Below are positions 1-12,778 of a stretch of DNA of 64,000 nucleotides, piece after piece. Positions within the stretch are counted from its first letter, which is position 1; each line of letters starts with the position of its first letter. Both the position numbers and the translations under genes were made by a program. The notes below the pieces were generated by a model. That model had not been told where the DNA came from. It ran no database searches and worked only from the letters and a program-made list of their open reading frames with translations. This stretch comes from Uranotaenia lowii (taxonomy: Eukaryota > Arthropoda > Insecta > Diptera > Culicidae): NCBI RefSeq assembly GCF_029784155.1, contig NC_073693.1, forward strand, positions 26,386,002-26,450,001. Reading direction: 5' to 3'.

Positions 1-1000
1 ATTGGATTAAGCGGTTATGAAGGCCGAGGTTATTTCAGGAACCCCAAAGCCCCAACCAAGCCCGGGTGGAAAATCGCCATCCTCACACTTGCAAGTTTTG
101 ATGAGAGAAACTTTGGCCTCAAATGTAATTAGAACTTGAAAGTGCAGTTAAATTCCAGTTATCTGTGGCCGAGCTTTAAGAGTTTTCCACCGCGTGTTTT
201 TCAGAGAGCAAAAGAGGGGCTCCAGAGTTATGATTCTGACGTTGATTCACGAACCTCGGTACAGTTTCTTCAAGTTTATTTATCTGTTCGGTTTCTGTGG
301 GTCATGGATGAGGTTAAAATTGTCACAAACTTGGTTCCGCATAACCACAACTTTCGAATTCCAACATGGATACCTCCAAGCACCGGGACAAGCTTCAACC
401 ACAGGAACGAATCACGACTTGATTCTATTAAAAATGCATAACATTTCCTGTCCACTTCAAAACTAATATTCAACTTTCATCGGAACGATACCCGGCGGAG
501 GAAATTTTCCGGCAAAGAAACATCTTCATCCCTTGTAAGAAAATAATGCTCAGAAAAGGGTCCACTCAGCAGAAAGCAACAAAAGACACAAACAATTAAT
601 TACCCCAAAAACTGTGGGCTGCACTTTTGCAACATCATCTTCGCAATATAAAGCCCTAGGGGTGGGTGGGGGTAAAATGAGCACGGGTCAAAGAAGCGCC
701 ACCTTTTGAAGCTCAGCCATAACTGGTCTGGGTAAGGTACAAGTGTTGCTGGAGTATCATGCAATGAACAACTACATAGTCATGGGAAGTTATTAACTAG
801 TCCAGACAATCTCGACAAACACTTTCTTAGCCGACACGCTTTTCTGAACGCTGCTCTGGCCAGGACTAAGGAGCCTTCATAGAAAAGTGGAAAGAAGAGA
901 TCCTTTGGCGCTGTTTTTCCTGCCCTAGCTCCTTTAGTGTGGTTTGAGGGAAAGTTTGGAAGAAACACTTCCTAGCTACGTATCTATGCAAATGTTCCTG
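1..1000. other. Balanced-composition single-copy DNA, no gene found
   Basis: This stretch is visibly richer in G and C than the DNA after it and holds no repeat I recognise. Short open frames (up to about 100 codons) exist on both strands, but they overlap each other and match no known protein. It may be host intergenic or intronic DNA with regulatory sites; nothing specific can be assigned. Confidence 0.4.
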
Positions 1001-1389
1001 ATTTAACTTAAGTTGTTAGCAACACGTTTAAGATGTCTTGTTTCTTTGAAAATTGATCGTGGCCAAGGAAACTATCATAATTGAAACTTGGAATCCCAAC
1101 TCATCGAATTTCCAGTAACACAACTCAAAAGAAAATGGATTTTACTTACATGTTCTTGAAAAGATAAAATATTGAATAAAAACTGGTTTTATTGAAGTAC
1201 TTTCAAATTTAAAATGTGACTGATTCGACCAAAAAATTCTATAGAAAAGTCTGATAGTAGTTTTTTTTTCTATACAAAAAATATCGGTTTTGGGAGAAAA
1301 GAATTTGACAGTCGGTGTTGGAAAAATGCCAGTAAAGGTAATAGGAATAGAGGTGAAAATAAAATTCCGAATAATATTTCCAGTTTTGT
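1001..1389. other. A+T-rich DNA, nothing identified
   Basis: A+T-rich sequence with poly-T and poly-A runs. I see no coding potential, no RNA gene and no clear repeat. Confidence 0.4.
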
Positions 1390-2575
1390 ACTCGGAATTT
1401 CACCCTCTTATTTTAATACCAAGTTTACAAAAAATCTTTTGAAACCGAAAATAGAAGTGATATTTGCTAAATCAAACAGCAGCTAATGGTAAACGCAACT
1501 AGATTTTTTGTATTTTTATCTTAAGTTTGAAAAACAGGTGTCCTCAAATGAACTGAAAATGCAAAAAAGAAATATCGTTTAGTTTAATGATGACAATTTT
1601 CTTATTTGTCAATCAAGATTTTAAAGTTTTGAGAAAGCAAAGAAAGAAAGCCAAATTTTGACATCGATCTACAACATTCCCTTATTCTTGAGATCGATAT
1701 GATAAATATTTGTTTTCTCAGGATGATTAAAATTTGTCTTTGAAAAAAGGAGGTTAACGTTGAAATTATCTGCCTAAAACTGAAAGCTTTAATTCGAAAG
1801 GAGTAGAAAGTTTTCATCGATTTTGAACAATTGGAACAAAACGAATAAAAAATCTCGGTGTTAAATATTTTCAGTAATTATAATAGTTAGAAAAAATTTG
1901 GACTGAATCATAAATTTGCTTTTAATCGAAAAAAAAAATCATCAAGTATATATTCTGAATGTTTTAATCAGAAGTCGAAAAAAGCGATTTTTTTAAACTA
2001 TTAGAATTTTTTAATTTCTAGAGGCCAGCTTATCGCCATATTTGCACAGGTTTAAAATAAATCTGATAAAACCAAAAGTAGAAGTTATATTTACAAATTT
2101 CTGACAACAACTTATGGTACATGAGATGGTAAATGTAACTTATTTTTTAAATGTTATCTTACTTAATATGGGTGTCATCGAATGAACTAGAAAACCGCAA
2201 AAACGATATATCAACATACGGTATTACGAGTGTTGAACTTCAATGCGCACAGCCAAAAAATACTGAATATGATGACGATATCTCTATTTGTCTATCAAGA
2301 TTTTCAAATTTCCAGATAGAAAAGTTTTGAAATATCGATGAACAGCATTCGCTCATTCTTGAAATCATCAACGACAACAACAAATATTTGTGTTCTCAAC
2401 ATGATTCAAATTTGTCTTTCGAAAAGAGAAGGTAAAGGTTAAAATTTTTTTTTTAATCAAATGCTTTCATTTGAAATGAGTGAGAGATTTTTATCGATTT
2501 AAAACAATTTGATACATAAGAAAAAAAAAATCACAGTCTTAAATATCTACTGTGCAGTAATTTTTCGATTTTATC
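1390..2575. repeat. Diverged tandem duplication, period about 680 bp
   Basis: Two diverged copies lie head to tail, roughly 1420-1885 and 2045-2570. Landmarks recur in the same order: a (gtc)aatcaagattt block near 1608 and 2290, a caaatatttgt/aatatttgtttt block, an aaatttgtctttgaaaa block, and tttttatcgattt near 1813 and 2490. The second copy carries extra sequence. The copies are diverged enough to be old. It may be an unrecognised transposon with internal repeats or a local duplication. Confidence 0.6.
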
Positions 2576-3670
2576 ATGGTCAAAGAAAATGTCACTGTGA
2601 ATTAAGTGAAACTGAAAATTTAAGTATAAAAAAGTATTTTTTTTGTCTTTAATCAATGATTTATAATGTTTCCAGAATGGGAAACGTTTTGTATCAATAC
2701 ATTTTGATAGTAAGATGTTATTATCAAAGATTACCAACCAAAAAGGATCCATTTTAGTTAAAAATTTTCTTCTCTATAGCCATTTTTAGAATTTGAAATA
2801 AAACCATGTAGAATATTCATTTCTACATCTAATAAAAATGCATAATTTTTTTTTTTGGAAATTCGACAGTTATCCCTTATGTCTATGGAAAAACAATTTC
2901 AAAGTAAAATGCATAAAATTTCTATATTTTTATCTTCACACCTTTGATTAACGAAAAAATATTTGAAATCTCCACTCAGACTATTAAAGTGTTTTCTCGA
3001 AATTTGCTTTACGGGCAGAAAATTCATTGTTATTCATATGTAGAAAAAAACAGAAATCTAAGTCCCTTTTCAAATATTTTAAGGTAAAGCTAGCAGAATT
3101 TCATTTTGATCTTTCAAAATTATCCATTCAAAATACCAAAGGCTGTCCAATCATAATTGCGCACACCACCCTTTCACATAAACAAATTAAACAAAAAATC
3201 AGAGACACTTATCTCTTTTCAAAAACGCTTAAATTCATCCACACCTTCAAAGGATTTGAATAACCAAAAAAGTTTACTTTTTAAGAGCGGCTAATCGAGC
3301 ACAAATAACAACACTAGCATGAGCGTGACGTAAAAATATTTATGTCGATTATTACAAGTGTTTTTAAAATTCAAATGACGATTTTAAACACTACACAGCT
3401 AAAATAGGCAGTTCAATGGCATTTTCATATGATTGAATACCTTTATACCATTACATAAACCATAAAAAATATCATAAACAAAGATGCTCTACACTTTTGA
3501 ACGAAAATTAAGGCAATGGAAATGGTTTCAGAATGATTTAAAAGAAAAGCTTGATAAAATCGAATCAATACCTGTGATAAAATCGAGTGTGAATTTGGCG
3601 AGTATTGATAAAATCGATCAGCGATAAAAGCAAAAAGCTACTGTAATTATAGTTGTTAAAAAAAATTGGC
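2576..3670. other. A+T-rich DNA, nothing identified
   Basis: A+T-rich sequence with homopolymer runs. A 78-codon frame on the plus strand (3027-3263) has no recognisable domain and is of a length expected by chance. Confidence 0.4.
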
Positions 3671-3674
3671 ATTG

Positions 3675-3866
3675 GGCTTTTGATATAGCTCAGTTGGCAA
3701 GTCAGTTGCTTCCTGAACCGATGTCCTTGAGTTCGAGCCCAAGAGTAAACATCGAACACAGTTGTACCAGATAAGTTTTTAAAAGACTCTCAGCCAACTG
3801 CATCATTGATATAAGGCGCGAACGACATAAAGTTATTAAAACGACTGTTATCGAAACAAAAAAAAA
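3675..3866 (+). mobile_element. tRNA-derived SINE
   Basis: A short retroposon with an internal RNA polymerase III promoter. The A box TAGCTCAGTTGG is at 3686-3697 and the B box AGTTCGAGCC at 3730-3739, 33 bp further on, as in tRNA genes. The sequence does not continue as a tRNA: after GAGTAAACATCGAACACAG it enters a non-tRNA body (about 3760-3850) and ends in an A-rich tail near 3856-3866. This head-plus-body plan is that of insect tRNA-related SINEs, and the body resembles mosquito SINEs as I remember them. It depends on LINE machinery for movement. I could not find a convincing target-site duplication, so the outer edges are approximate. Confidence 0.8.
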
Positions 3867-6236
3867 CTTATATCAAGATTTTATTTCTGAATACGATATT
3901 TTTGGTATGGGCTTGAAATGTAATTTTGATATGCTCTTCTGATCGGGTATCGATTTTGACTTCTAAGAATTTTTTTAAAAAAAAATTTAAACCTTTCTGG
4001 ACTTTAAATATTTTCTTTAGTTCTAACTGCACGTTTTGGTGTCTTCAACAAAATTGTTGAATAAATTAAAATCTTAAATATGAAGGTACAGTTTATTCCA
4101 TTGAAATTTCAAAAATTGTGGAACTCCCCTTTTTTAGCAATGTATGTATGAAACTAAAATATCACCGGAATCCGAATGCATGATTGAAAGATTCCAAATA
4201 ATTTTTTTCTTGAAGGTTGGTCGAATAATTTCTAGCCAAAGATTGATATTGCACAAACTGATGAATTCATATACTAATTAACAAGACAGGTGATAAATAA
4301 AAAGCTTACATAAGATTTAAATCCAAGACGACAAAATCTTCCGAAATCAGGTTTTCCAACAAAGGCACCTAAAACGATGTTCGCTTTTGTTATCAAAACT
4401 AACAGTGATTTGGAATCAATTCACTGTTCTCAATTTCGAATAACGTTCTCAACATGACTTTAACCATACGACTTCAATTCTAACAAATCTATGAAAAGAA
4501 ATCAAAACTAGAAACTCGGAATGCATACTTGAAATAAAACAACCCCGTAAAATAATGTCTAGAAATAAAATACTCTCAGGTACATAAGTTAAGGGTCCCA
4601 CTCGAGAGTAAGCAGTGCGGTCTGAAAATATCAAAATCTCGATAATGAATTTCTTAATTTTCCACCCAAAATCTGAAGAAAAAATAATGTAACCGGATTC
4701 GAAGAAAAAATTGATAGAAATTAAGAAGAATAAAACAAACACCTCATTTTTTAATTTTTTTTATCGAGAAATGTCACATTCTGTAAAAACAAACAGGTAT
4801 AATAAAGAAAATTAATTTCTAATTTTCATTACAAACAAAAGTCTTGCACAATAAATGTTTATTGTTACGTTAGCTTTCCAAGTAATAGTTATTGCAGTTA
4901 AATAGCAAATAATATCGAGAAAACTTTTCACATTTTAATAATTATTATTAAAATTTCCGTCGGATTATAAATTCTAAACCCTTTCCTCCCTTATTTTTGA
5001 AAAAAAAATCTATTACAAAAAAAACTGTAATTGCTTGGATTTGACCAATCGAAAGTTCTGAGTTTCTTTATCGAATTTTCATTCAAATTTCTGACTTAGA
5101 CTTGCAATTCTTGTTGAAACATTTTAAACTGATTTATTCAAAATATATCATCTTCTGAAGTAAATATCCTGAATCCAGTATAAAATTTTCCAAATGATCA
5201 TTCTCAAATTGTCATAAAAACGATCTCATAATTGGGCTGCTAATATCATTGAGTGATTCTCTTAACATGAATATTTCTATGTTTTTAATCTTATCTGTTT
5301 CCAGATTCTGTTCATTGAGTTTTTCAAGTCTTGTGTTGTTTCTTCAGTTTATAAAGCTCTGTTTCATGGTTTTTCGGAATTTTTAGGAATCAGTATCTTT
5401 GTTTAAGATACTTTACTCATTTGGATTCCTTATCTGTTTTTATTTTTAATAATAACTGATTCTATGCTTTTTGCATTTGATCTCTATTTTGATTCTTTTT
5501 TTTACCCCTTTGGCCTTGAGGGCATCGAATGAAACTTTTGTCACATTTAGAATAACAATATGATAACAATTTTTTATCTGATGAGAATCATAATGATAAA
5601 CATCTCATGAAAACGTTTTTTATGTTTCAAAGATATAAAATTGAAATACACATTTGGTGCAATTTCAGCTTTGGCTCTAATTGTAACTTTGAACCTCTTT
5701 TTTTTAATTCAATTCATTGTTTTTTTCTCTCAAAACTTGATTAAAAATGATGATTAAGATTTAAGACACTGAATTATGGTTCTAAATGTAACCTGCTTTG
5801 AATTTAATTATTTTAAATTTTGTATTCTATGCTTCAAATCTTCATAACGCTTCCCAATTGTCATAAGGCAAACAATTCTCGATGAAGCACAATTCAGATG
5901 ATCTATGATGAAATGTAAAACATATAAAATATCATTTCGGTCATTTTCCTAAATCATACAATTTTAGTTGGTGATAAGGGTATTAAAAAAAATGAGTTTT
6001 AAATTTATGACTTAACAACTCAAATCAGAGCTTTCATTTTAAAGAAATTTTTAAACTCTTCCGTAATATTTGCACGTGATTAATTTACAATTTTTATTTG
6101 AAGAAACCAGAAACTATCTTCTACGCAAAAAACATGGCTATTTTAAGACAGTTTACTGAACTCATATCTTGTTCTTTCAAACGTTTAAAATGTTTTGTAT
6201 TCTTTGAGATAGTATTTGAAAAAAAAAATCGAATAA
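3867..6236. other. A+T-rich DNA, nothing identified
   Basis: Long A+T-rich stretch with homopolymer runs and no open frame above chance length. A 97-codon minus-strand frame (4449-4742) is hydrophobic and low in complexity, with no motif. Confidence 0.4.
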
Positions 6237-6290
6237 GTGGAGCCCCGAGAAAAATTGCCCCGGGTTTTCCGGTGGTATAATCCGGCCCTG
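6237..6290 (-). mobile_element. Fragment ending in a hAT-like terminal repeat
   Basis: A short G+C-rich island in A+T-rich DNA. Read on the minus strand it starts CAGGGCCGGATTATACC, followed by a CCGG-rich stretch, GGGGCAATTTTT and a GGGGC run. CAGGGCCGG-type termini with a following GGGC block are typical of hAT-superfamily transposon ends. No matching second end is visible nearby, so this looks like a solo end or a truncated MITE. Confidence 0.4.
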
Positions 6291-7179
6291 CTCATAACTA
6301 TATCTGGCATCACCGAAAGCCAAGATTGAGTTAAACCAATTTGTAGATTCCAATTGATTTATGGATTTCGCTAACGATCATAATAAGTTTTGACTTTCAA
6401 TTCTGAAAATAACAGAGACTTTCATTTTGTTTGCACATGACGCACTTTTCTTTATAATTAGTATTTTAACTTATTGGAAAAGAGAAAGATTTCTTAAACG
6501 CAGAAAACTTAAATAACTTGCTATTAACGAAAAAGTAAATTAATGTTTTAATCAAAATTATCTATAAATTACTTTAGAATTTAAAAAAATCACAATTTTA
6601 AGCTTGAAATTCCAAGCTCGCGATAGTAAAAAAAACAAAAATTGTATACAAATTTCGGTTTGGTTGAAAATTTCGTATTTTTAATTTTTATTTCCATTTT
6701 ACTTACAGGGATGGAAAAAAATCTCCCATAACTGTTTTTTTTCTTAGACAAAATAGCTTGTAAGTTATAGAACAGATAATTGTAAATTTCCAATCCTCAT
6801 TTTTAAAACTTTTGTAAATATTTTTCGGGGTTTTAAGTTTCAAACTCAGGAAAGGTTTCTTTATTTTAGAAAAAAACATGCCATTTCAATCACCCTAGAT
6901 TCGATTTTTCAAATAGTAGTCCTTAATATACTTTTAATAGAAAGACAGAGATTTTCGCAATCGATTCACTTTTCATAATCTGAATATGAGAATGGCCAAT
7001 ATTTGTATGGGATGTTTTTTTCAAATATTTTTAATGACGTAAAACCCCCCAAACTGGTGCAATTAGGAGTGAAAATGACTTTCTGAAAGTTTCAGCTCAA
7101 TTGGTTGAAACACTAGCAGGCAGAATAGACCTCAAAACCAATATATTTTCACTTTTTATATTCTAAAATTTAACTAAAA
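6291..7179. other. A+T-rich DNA, nothing identified
   Basis: A+T-rich with poly-A and poly-T runs. The segment near 7070-7130 (a gaaagtttcagctcaattgg phrase) resembles phrases in other decayed repeats of this window, but I cannot define an element. Confidence 0.35.
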
Positions 7180-7900
7180 TATGATGCATTAGACCGCTGC
7201 AAGTTTTGGATGGAAATTTAAAATTTTTAATTTTTTTCACCTTTCATAACTTTTTTTTTTGTTGTTTTTGCAGCCAGAAATATTTTGAAACTGATTTTTT
7301 GTGAGAAAGATATGAAATAAGAAAAAACATTAAAAGTTTGAGTAATAAATTTGAAATTTCTTTTCTTAGCTCTCATTGAGATTCTCATTTTTCTCTGATT
7401 GAAACTTTTACAATATGTCTATGAATATTTGATTTGAAATAAGGATTTTGATTTACTTTGGGACATTGAAATGTGATTCTGATAACTATATGTATTTATT
7501 CCATCCTAAGTTCTAATTCAACTTTTTCACAATCATCATGAAGGAAATAATAATTCCTTTTTTTTACCAAGCGTCCAAGCGCTCGGAGATGTTCTGAAGG
7601 TTCAAAAAAATATAAAGCACAAACCTAACAGAAAAGATTTTCGATGTTTCAAAATATTTTTTTTTTTTAATTTAAGTGTTCTTGACTGCTAATTTAATTG
7701 CTGTGTAACCGTAGGATGAGAATAAAAAAATCTCGAAAACTTGCTTTGAATAGCCAGGGAATTTGTTGATTTATTAAATCTTTACAAAAATATTTTGTTG
7801 AATAATTATTAATTATAATTAAAAGCTCTAGTAAATAGCAAAGCTTTACATTTTTAAATACTTTTCAACGGATTCCAATGTTTTGAAATGGTTATAGCTT
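7180..7900 (+). repeat. Dispersed repeat family C, copy 1
   Basis: Shares a collinear set of blocks with 35985-36545. These are an agac/agaacgctgcaag block followed by aaaatttttaa, an aaccgtaggatga block (about 7708), an aatagcca...gtttgttg block, and aaagctctag at about 7821. The copies are clearly diverged and differ by indels. It is probably an old transposon; the class cannot be told. Confidence 0.55.
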
Positions 7901-8379
7901 TTCTCATGAACTGCTTAGCTGCTTGTCAAGTTGGCAAAAACAATTTGCATAAGAATAATCAAAACCACAAATCAAAGATCAATTTCATTTCAAGCTTATT
8001 TTCTGCCTGATTTCATGTGCAAAAATTTCTTCTTCCATACCAATTTCCAATTAAAATTTATACGCGTTGAGCTAACTCAGAAATCAACAACAAAACATAT
8101 GGGAGCAAAGCGCCATTTTTCGTATCGGTCTATTGAACATGTAGCTTGGAATATAAATATTCTGTTTCCTTCAAGTCACTTAAGATTTTTTTTTTTAATT
8201 TATTTGTATTATTATTATTTTTATAACCTGCAAGAAATTTTCACTAATATCAATCTATCTGACACGTGTGCAAATCAAGCTACTGTGGAACCCAGGAACA
8301 TATGTAGGTTGGTGAATCCTTCCTTAGTCGTAAACTACCCACGCACGGGGTCTTATCGCAATCTTGCTTCCAGTAAAGG
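7901..8379. other. A+T-rich DNA grading into a balanced block, no gene
   Basis: A 168-codon plus-strand frame begins at 7931 and runs to 8437. It crosses a poly-T tract (runs of F and Y) and has no recognisable domain. I treat it as chance. Confidence 0.4.
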
Positions 8380-9520
8380 TGGGCAGATACAGGTAACTCC
8401 ACAGCAACAGTCGTGTCTTTCGTCGTTTTGGGGATAATCTTTGGCGCGGGTTCGAGAAAATCTTGGTGGGTGATAAATAGTCAGTCTTCGCTTGCAACTT
8501 CTCATGCTCATCGTCGCTCTTTGGCTGATGCTTCTTCGTCTTTTCACCTGTTCATCCGATACCGTGCATCTTGTCTCGACTTCCTAATAGTTCTAGCGAT
8601 CTCCCTTGGCTTGTGTGTTTGTGCAACTATCTAGGCAAAGCAGCTGGAAGGTTTATTCAAATGTAACAGCGCTCTCCTACATAAACACAAGGCAGGCAAA
8701 TAGTGTCAGAGGAAAGGTGTTTGAGCAGCTGCCACTATAAAACCCCATTTATTCAACGGTAATTCCTCATCATTCCCAGGAACTTGAAGAATGTTTTAGT
8801 AAACAGGGCGTGGGGGAGGTGTTTGAAGATGATTGGAATGGGCAGAGCAGAATTGCAGTAAAAGTAAATTAGAAGTGAGTTTGGCCGCCCCGCGAGTGCG
8901 ATAAGGGAATTGCTTACGACGACGACGACTAAGGAAAGGCTAAAGACTAAAGACTAACGACTAGGACGACGTCGACAAAGAACGACGACGACGACTCGAG
9001 GCACCTAACAGCAACATTGATTAAATGTGACTTGACGGAGACTTGACTAACTGCCACGTTTGGTTTGGTTCTTGGCCCCGGTGCAGCACTACACTTTATT
9101 CTAATCGTCTAGCTATAGGTCGAACCAGGTGAACTTCATCCCCCCATTCCCTTTCATTCTTAACCCCCACCATAAAACGTTTGACGGGACCCAGAGGCTT
9201 CAGAAATTACGTAATAAATGGCGATGGCCTCCTCCGAGGGCGGCCAAAGCGATATGCGATGGGTTTTGTGTGATTATGCCGTTTTTGGAAAGCTTCCAAC
9301 TTAGATTAGTGATTCCAGGACCAGCTCCGGCTCCACCTCCAGAAGATTTGTGAGCCCCGGCAGTGTGACCCCGATCCCGATGAGTTTCGATTTCTCGGGG
9401 CGCGGTTTCACCGAAATTCATTATGCATCCCCATCGATGAACTACCATCAGCACCAGAAACCACACTGATCGCGGGAACATTATTATGGCGGTGGTCAAT
9501 AGTTTTTGGTTCAGTTTATC
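8380..9520. other. Balanced-composition block with GAC-rich tract
   Basis: A clear change to higher G+C. It contains a degenerate GAC/CGA trinucleotide-rich tract (about 8917-8995) and short runs of CTAAAGACTAAAGACTAA. Several overlapping open frames exist on both strands with no match to known families. It looks like unique host DNA, possibly regulatory or untranslated exon; neither can be shown. Confidence 0.4.
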
Positions 9521-12321
9521 TCATAAAAATAATCGAGAAATTACCATTTCCTTTTCGCCACAAATTAAGGTCACATTTATTATTTTCCATAAAGTTGAAA
9601 TGACGATTTAAATATTGTTAGTTAATCACTTTTTTGCACTCAGAACTTTCAAGGATCGTTGTCTGCATTATGAATTGTCATTGAATAATTGCTTCAAAAA
9701 TTTAGGATGCTTTAAATTAAACATTCCAAATTGCTAAGATATGTGTAAAACAAAAATTAACTAACCATTCCCGGGTTCCGGATATTTTGATATTTTTCAG
9801 ACTGTTTCAAATTATGTAAAACGAATACCATTAAATGGGGTGGATAAAAATGAAATTAAGGATATAATTTAGATTTTATTTCTAAACAACAAACATATTT
9901 TATTCCTTTTTAGAGTAACTGCTAATATGGAAGAAATGATTATTTAGGTAGAAATAAAATATCGAAAGCATAATTTATTGTGATTAACATTATTGCACGG
10001 ATAGACAGAAAAAAGTGTGCCAGTTTCAAATACAATAAAAACCACTTTCAACGTGATTTTTCGAAAAAAGAACAAATAATTTATTTGAAGTTCTTCAAAT
10101 GGTGACACTTTTAAATAAAATATTCTTTGGCAAACTAATCATGGGGTATGGGTCTAAGATCTCCTTTTATTATAGAAAATAATGTCAAACGGAAAAAAGT
10201 TGAAATTCAAATTGATCTCAGAAGATTGAGGCTTCCTACTATCGCTGGAAATAAACAATCAAAAATAATAATCTAACTTGAATAGGTTTGCTTAAATTTA
10301 TTTTATAATGAGCTTGGGTGATGGAAAATTTTATAGAAACGATAAAAAAAAATACAAACCATATTACCTACGGTCTAAGGTTTAAGTTCAATAGTATGAA
10401 TTCTCAGATGACCACATTTTTGTTTAACTACGGTTTACTTAAGTTTACGAATATCTCAAATAATGACCCATAATCCCTATTTATCACTTTCTATGGTTGA
10501 AAAGAGAAAGCTGTTCAAAACTTGTTTGATCATTTGCGGTAAGGTTGACAAAAATTCTAAAAAAATGATCTGAATTTGACTGAAATATCACAAAAATAGT
10601 ACCAAAATCGTTCCTATACATCACATTTTTCGATACCTAAAAGAAATTTAAATTATGCATTCAAATTTTATTTCTTATTGTAAAAAGTATGAATTGGCTA
10701 TTCATTATTGTAAAGATTTTGTTTCAACAACACTTAATAACATCCAAAAAACTTGGAAACATTAAGATATTTTTGAATTAAATGAATACATTCTAGAGAC
10801 TTAAACGAATGGACCTGTGGTACTTTTATTACAATATTTCAATGTATGTGTGGGATATCAAAGAGAGTATACAGAAAAAAAAAATTCAAAAATCAAATTA
10901 AAATTGTTTTTTGAAGGAGTGGAATTTGAAATATCGCTGTTTCTTCTTCAGATATGAAAATTGTAATAAATTTTAATCTGAATCAATCACAAACATCTAA
11001 ATGTACCTAATGAAAAATGTTTTGTGAATTTGTTAATAAAGTTAATTAAGTTTCGAGTTAATCAACAGTTTAATAAAATATTTTTTAATTTTTATGGACC
11101 ATAACTTTAGAGAACAGAACCGACAAAAAAATAATTTTTTTGGTGAAGATTTGTCAATATTCGTTCCGAAAAAATATTGGAATGCTTCAACAAACATGCT
11201 TTTTGTTAAAATAAATTCTTTCAATATTATTGTTGTATAAAAAGATTATTTACGCCTGAAAAGACAGGGCTATCTTACTTTTAATTTATTTTTTTTTAAT
11301 TATTTGATCATAAGAATTTGACCAAATGGGAGGTCATTCATGCTTTAAAACCCTTCAAATGAAATATGCTCCAAGAATACCGAATAGTTGTCCAATGTAT
11401 TGTATTCTACAGTTTTTTCAAGCATTCTTTAAAAACTGCATTTAAGTTAAAATAATAAAAAAATAAGCACTTTAAAAAATTAAAATACATAATATTTTTA
11501 AACGATAAGCCTTTTGATTTTGCAATTTTTTCAAGACCCACTTTTTTAATCAAATTTTTACTGTATGAATATAAGAAACTTTTTTTTTTCAGAAGTATAT
11601 ACTTAAAAAAAGCTTTAAAAACACCAAATAATAAAGAGGGAAATTTTCAAATATGGTTTGTTTGACAATTTTGAAATTTGGTTCCCTTTTGCAACAGCTA
11701 AGTGCCAAAATTAACATTCCAGGCTTTAATTAACTTGATAAAGCTTTTCTCCTGGCAAATAAATAAAAAAATCTCAATTATTTATATTTCTTTCTCTTTA
11801 TGCATTTAAATTTTTTAATGTGATTTTCTTTAGAGCTTGAGTAATAGACAATATTTTGGAATTGGTTTTTCACGATTCACGATCTGCCCGCTATGGGGTG
11901 CATAGTTAAACGAAAATTTTCGAAGATATTTCATCGATTGCTCTAGTAGGTATTGAAAAAATACTTTTCTTGATTTTCAAACTAAATTTGGATCACATTG
12001 AAGTTTTTTTTTCTGGACAGGCTAACTTTACCACAAATTCCAAATGTGGAATATATAAATTCAACATTGACACCCTACGATTTAACTCTTATATTTAAAT
12101 AATGAAAGCAAACAACATTATAAATTTAAGAATCTGATAGTTTACAATATATTCGCGTTTTTTTTTTGTTTAAAATATGAAGTATAATTTAGAATTCAGA
12201 GTTTAGGTTTAGATTTTTTGATCAATTTAGATATGATGAATCATTTTGAATCCTAAAAGAATCAAGTTAAAGTTATCACAAAATATTTCTCAACGAATTC
12301 TTAGCTCATGCAGTAGAATAA
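9521..12321. other. A+T-rich DNA, nothing identified
   Basis: Nearly 2.8 kb of A+T-rich DNA with no supported gene, RNA or clear element. The longest minus-strand frame (11042-11224) is chance length. Confidence 0.4.
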
Positions 12322-12778
12322 TGTTTGCCAGATTGCTCGGTTTATTCCGAGTTTTTTAGAATTTTTAGTCCAAAATTTTTAACAGTATAGCCCGGCCCGG
12401 TTACTCAGATTTCATTGAAAAATGCCAGGATTCATTCAATTTATTTGGAAAATCAGACAAAACAAATTATTTTGTGAAAATTTTAAGTCCAAAACGAAAT
12501 TTTTGAGAATTTTTTATAAAAATAATCATGGAAGATTTTTCGGAAGCCTTTAAAACGATTTAAAATCTTTCGATACGTTTTGGTGAAGAAATTTTTTTTA
12601 CTTTTTTTCTTAATTTCTGTTGAGTAATTTGTGGGTTTTTACAAAATTTACCCAAATATTTCCTGGATTTTCGGTCGTCAATTTTGAAATCAAATGCCCG
12701 GATTTTGTCACGTTTTGTGATAAAATTGCCCGGCTTTTTCCAGCCCGGATTCATGCTTAAAAAAGTCTGGTAACCTTT
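12322..12778 (+). mobile_element. CCGG-rich MITE, copy A (near full length)
   Basis: About 457 bp with imperfect terminal inverted repeats: left GTTTGCCAGATTGC, right GTCTGGTAACC. Inside are the family signatures: a CCCGGCCCGG-like block near 12391, ttcattgaaaaatgccagg, a ttaaaa(t)ct...ttttggtgaagaaa block, a tttcttaatttctgttgagtaa block, and GCCCGGATTTTG just before the right end. It codes for nothing; such elements move with a transposase supplied in trans. Confidence 0.65.

Noticed and set aside
3681..3760. Functional tRNA gene
   Set aside because: A and B boxes are present, but the acceptor and anticodon stems do not form and the sequence runs into a SINE body.
5506..5523. Shared hairpin phrase cccctttggc at 5506 and 26787 as a repeat family
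   Set aside because: The match is under 20 bp and the flanks do not align.
7931..8437. 168-codon open frame
   Set aside because: It crosses a poly-T tract and an A+T-rich to balanced boundary, lacks a good start and any domain, and a frame of this length is possible by chance in 64 kb.
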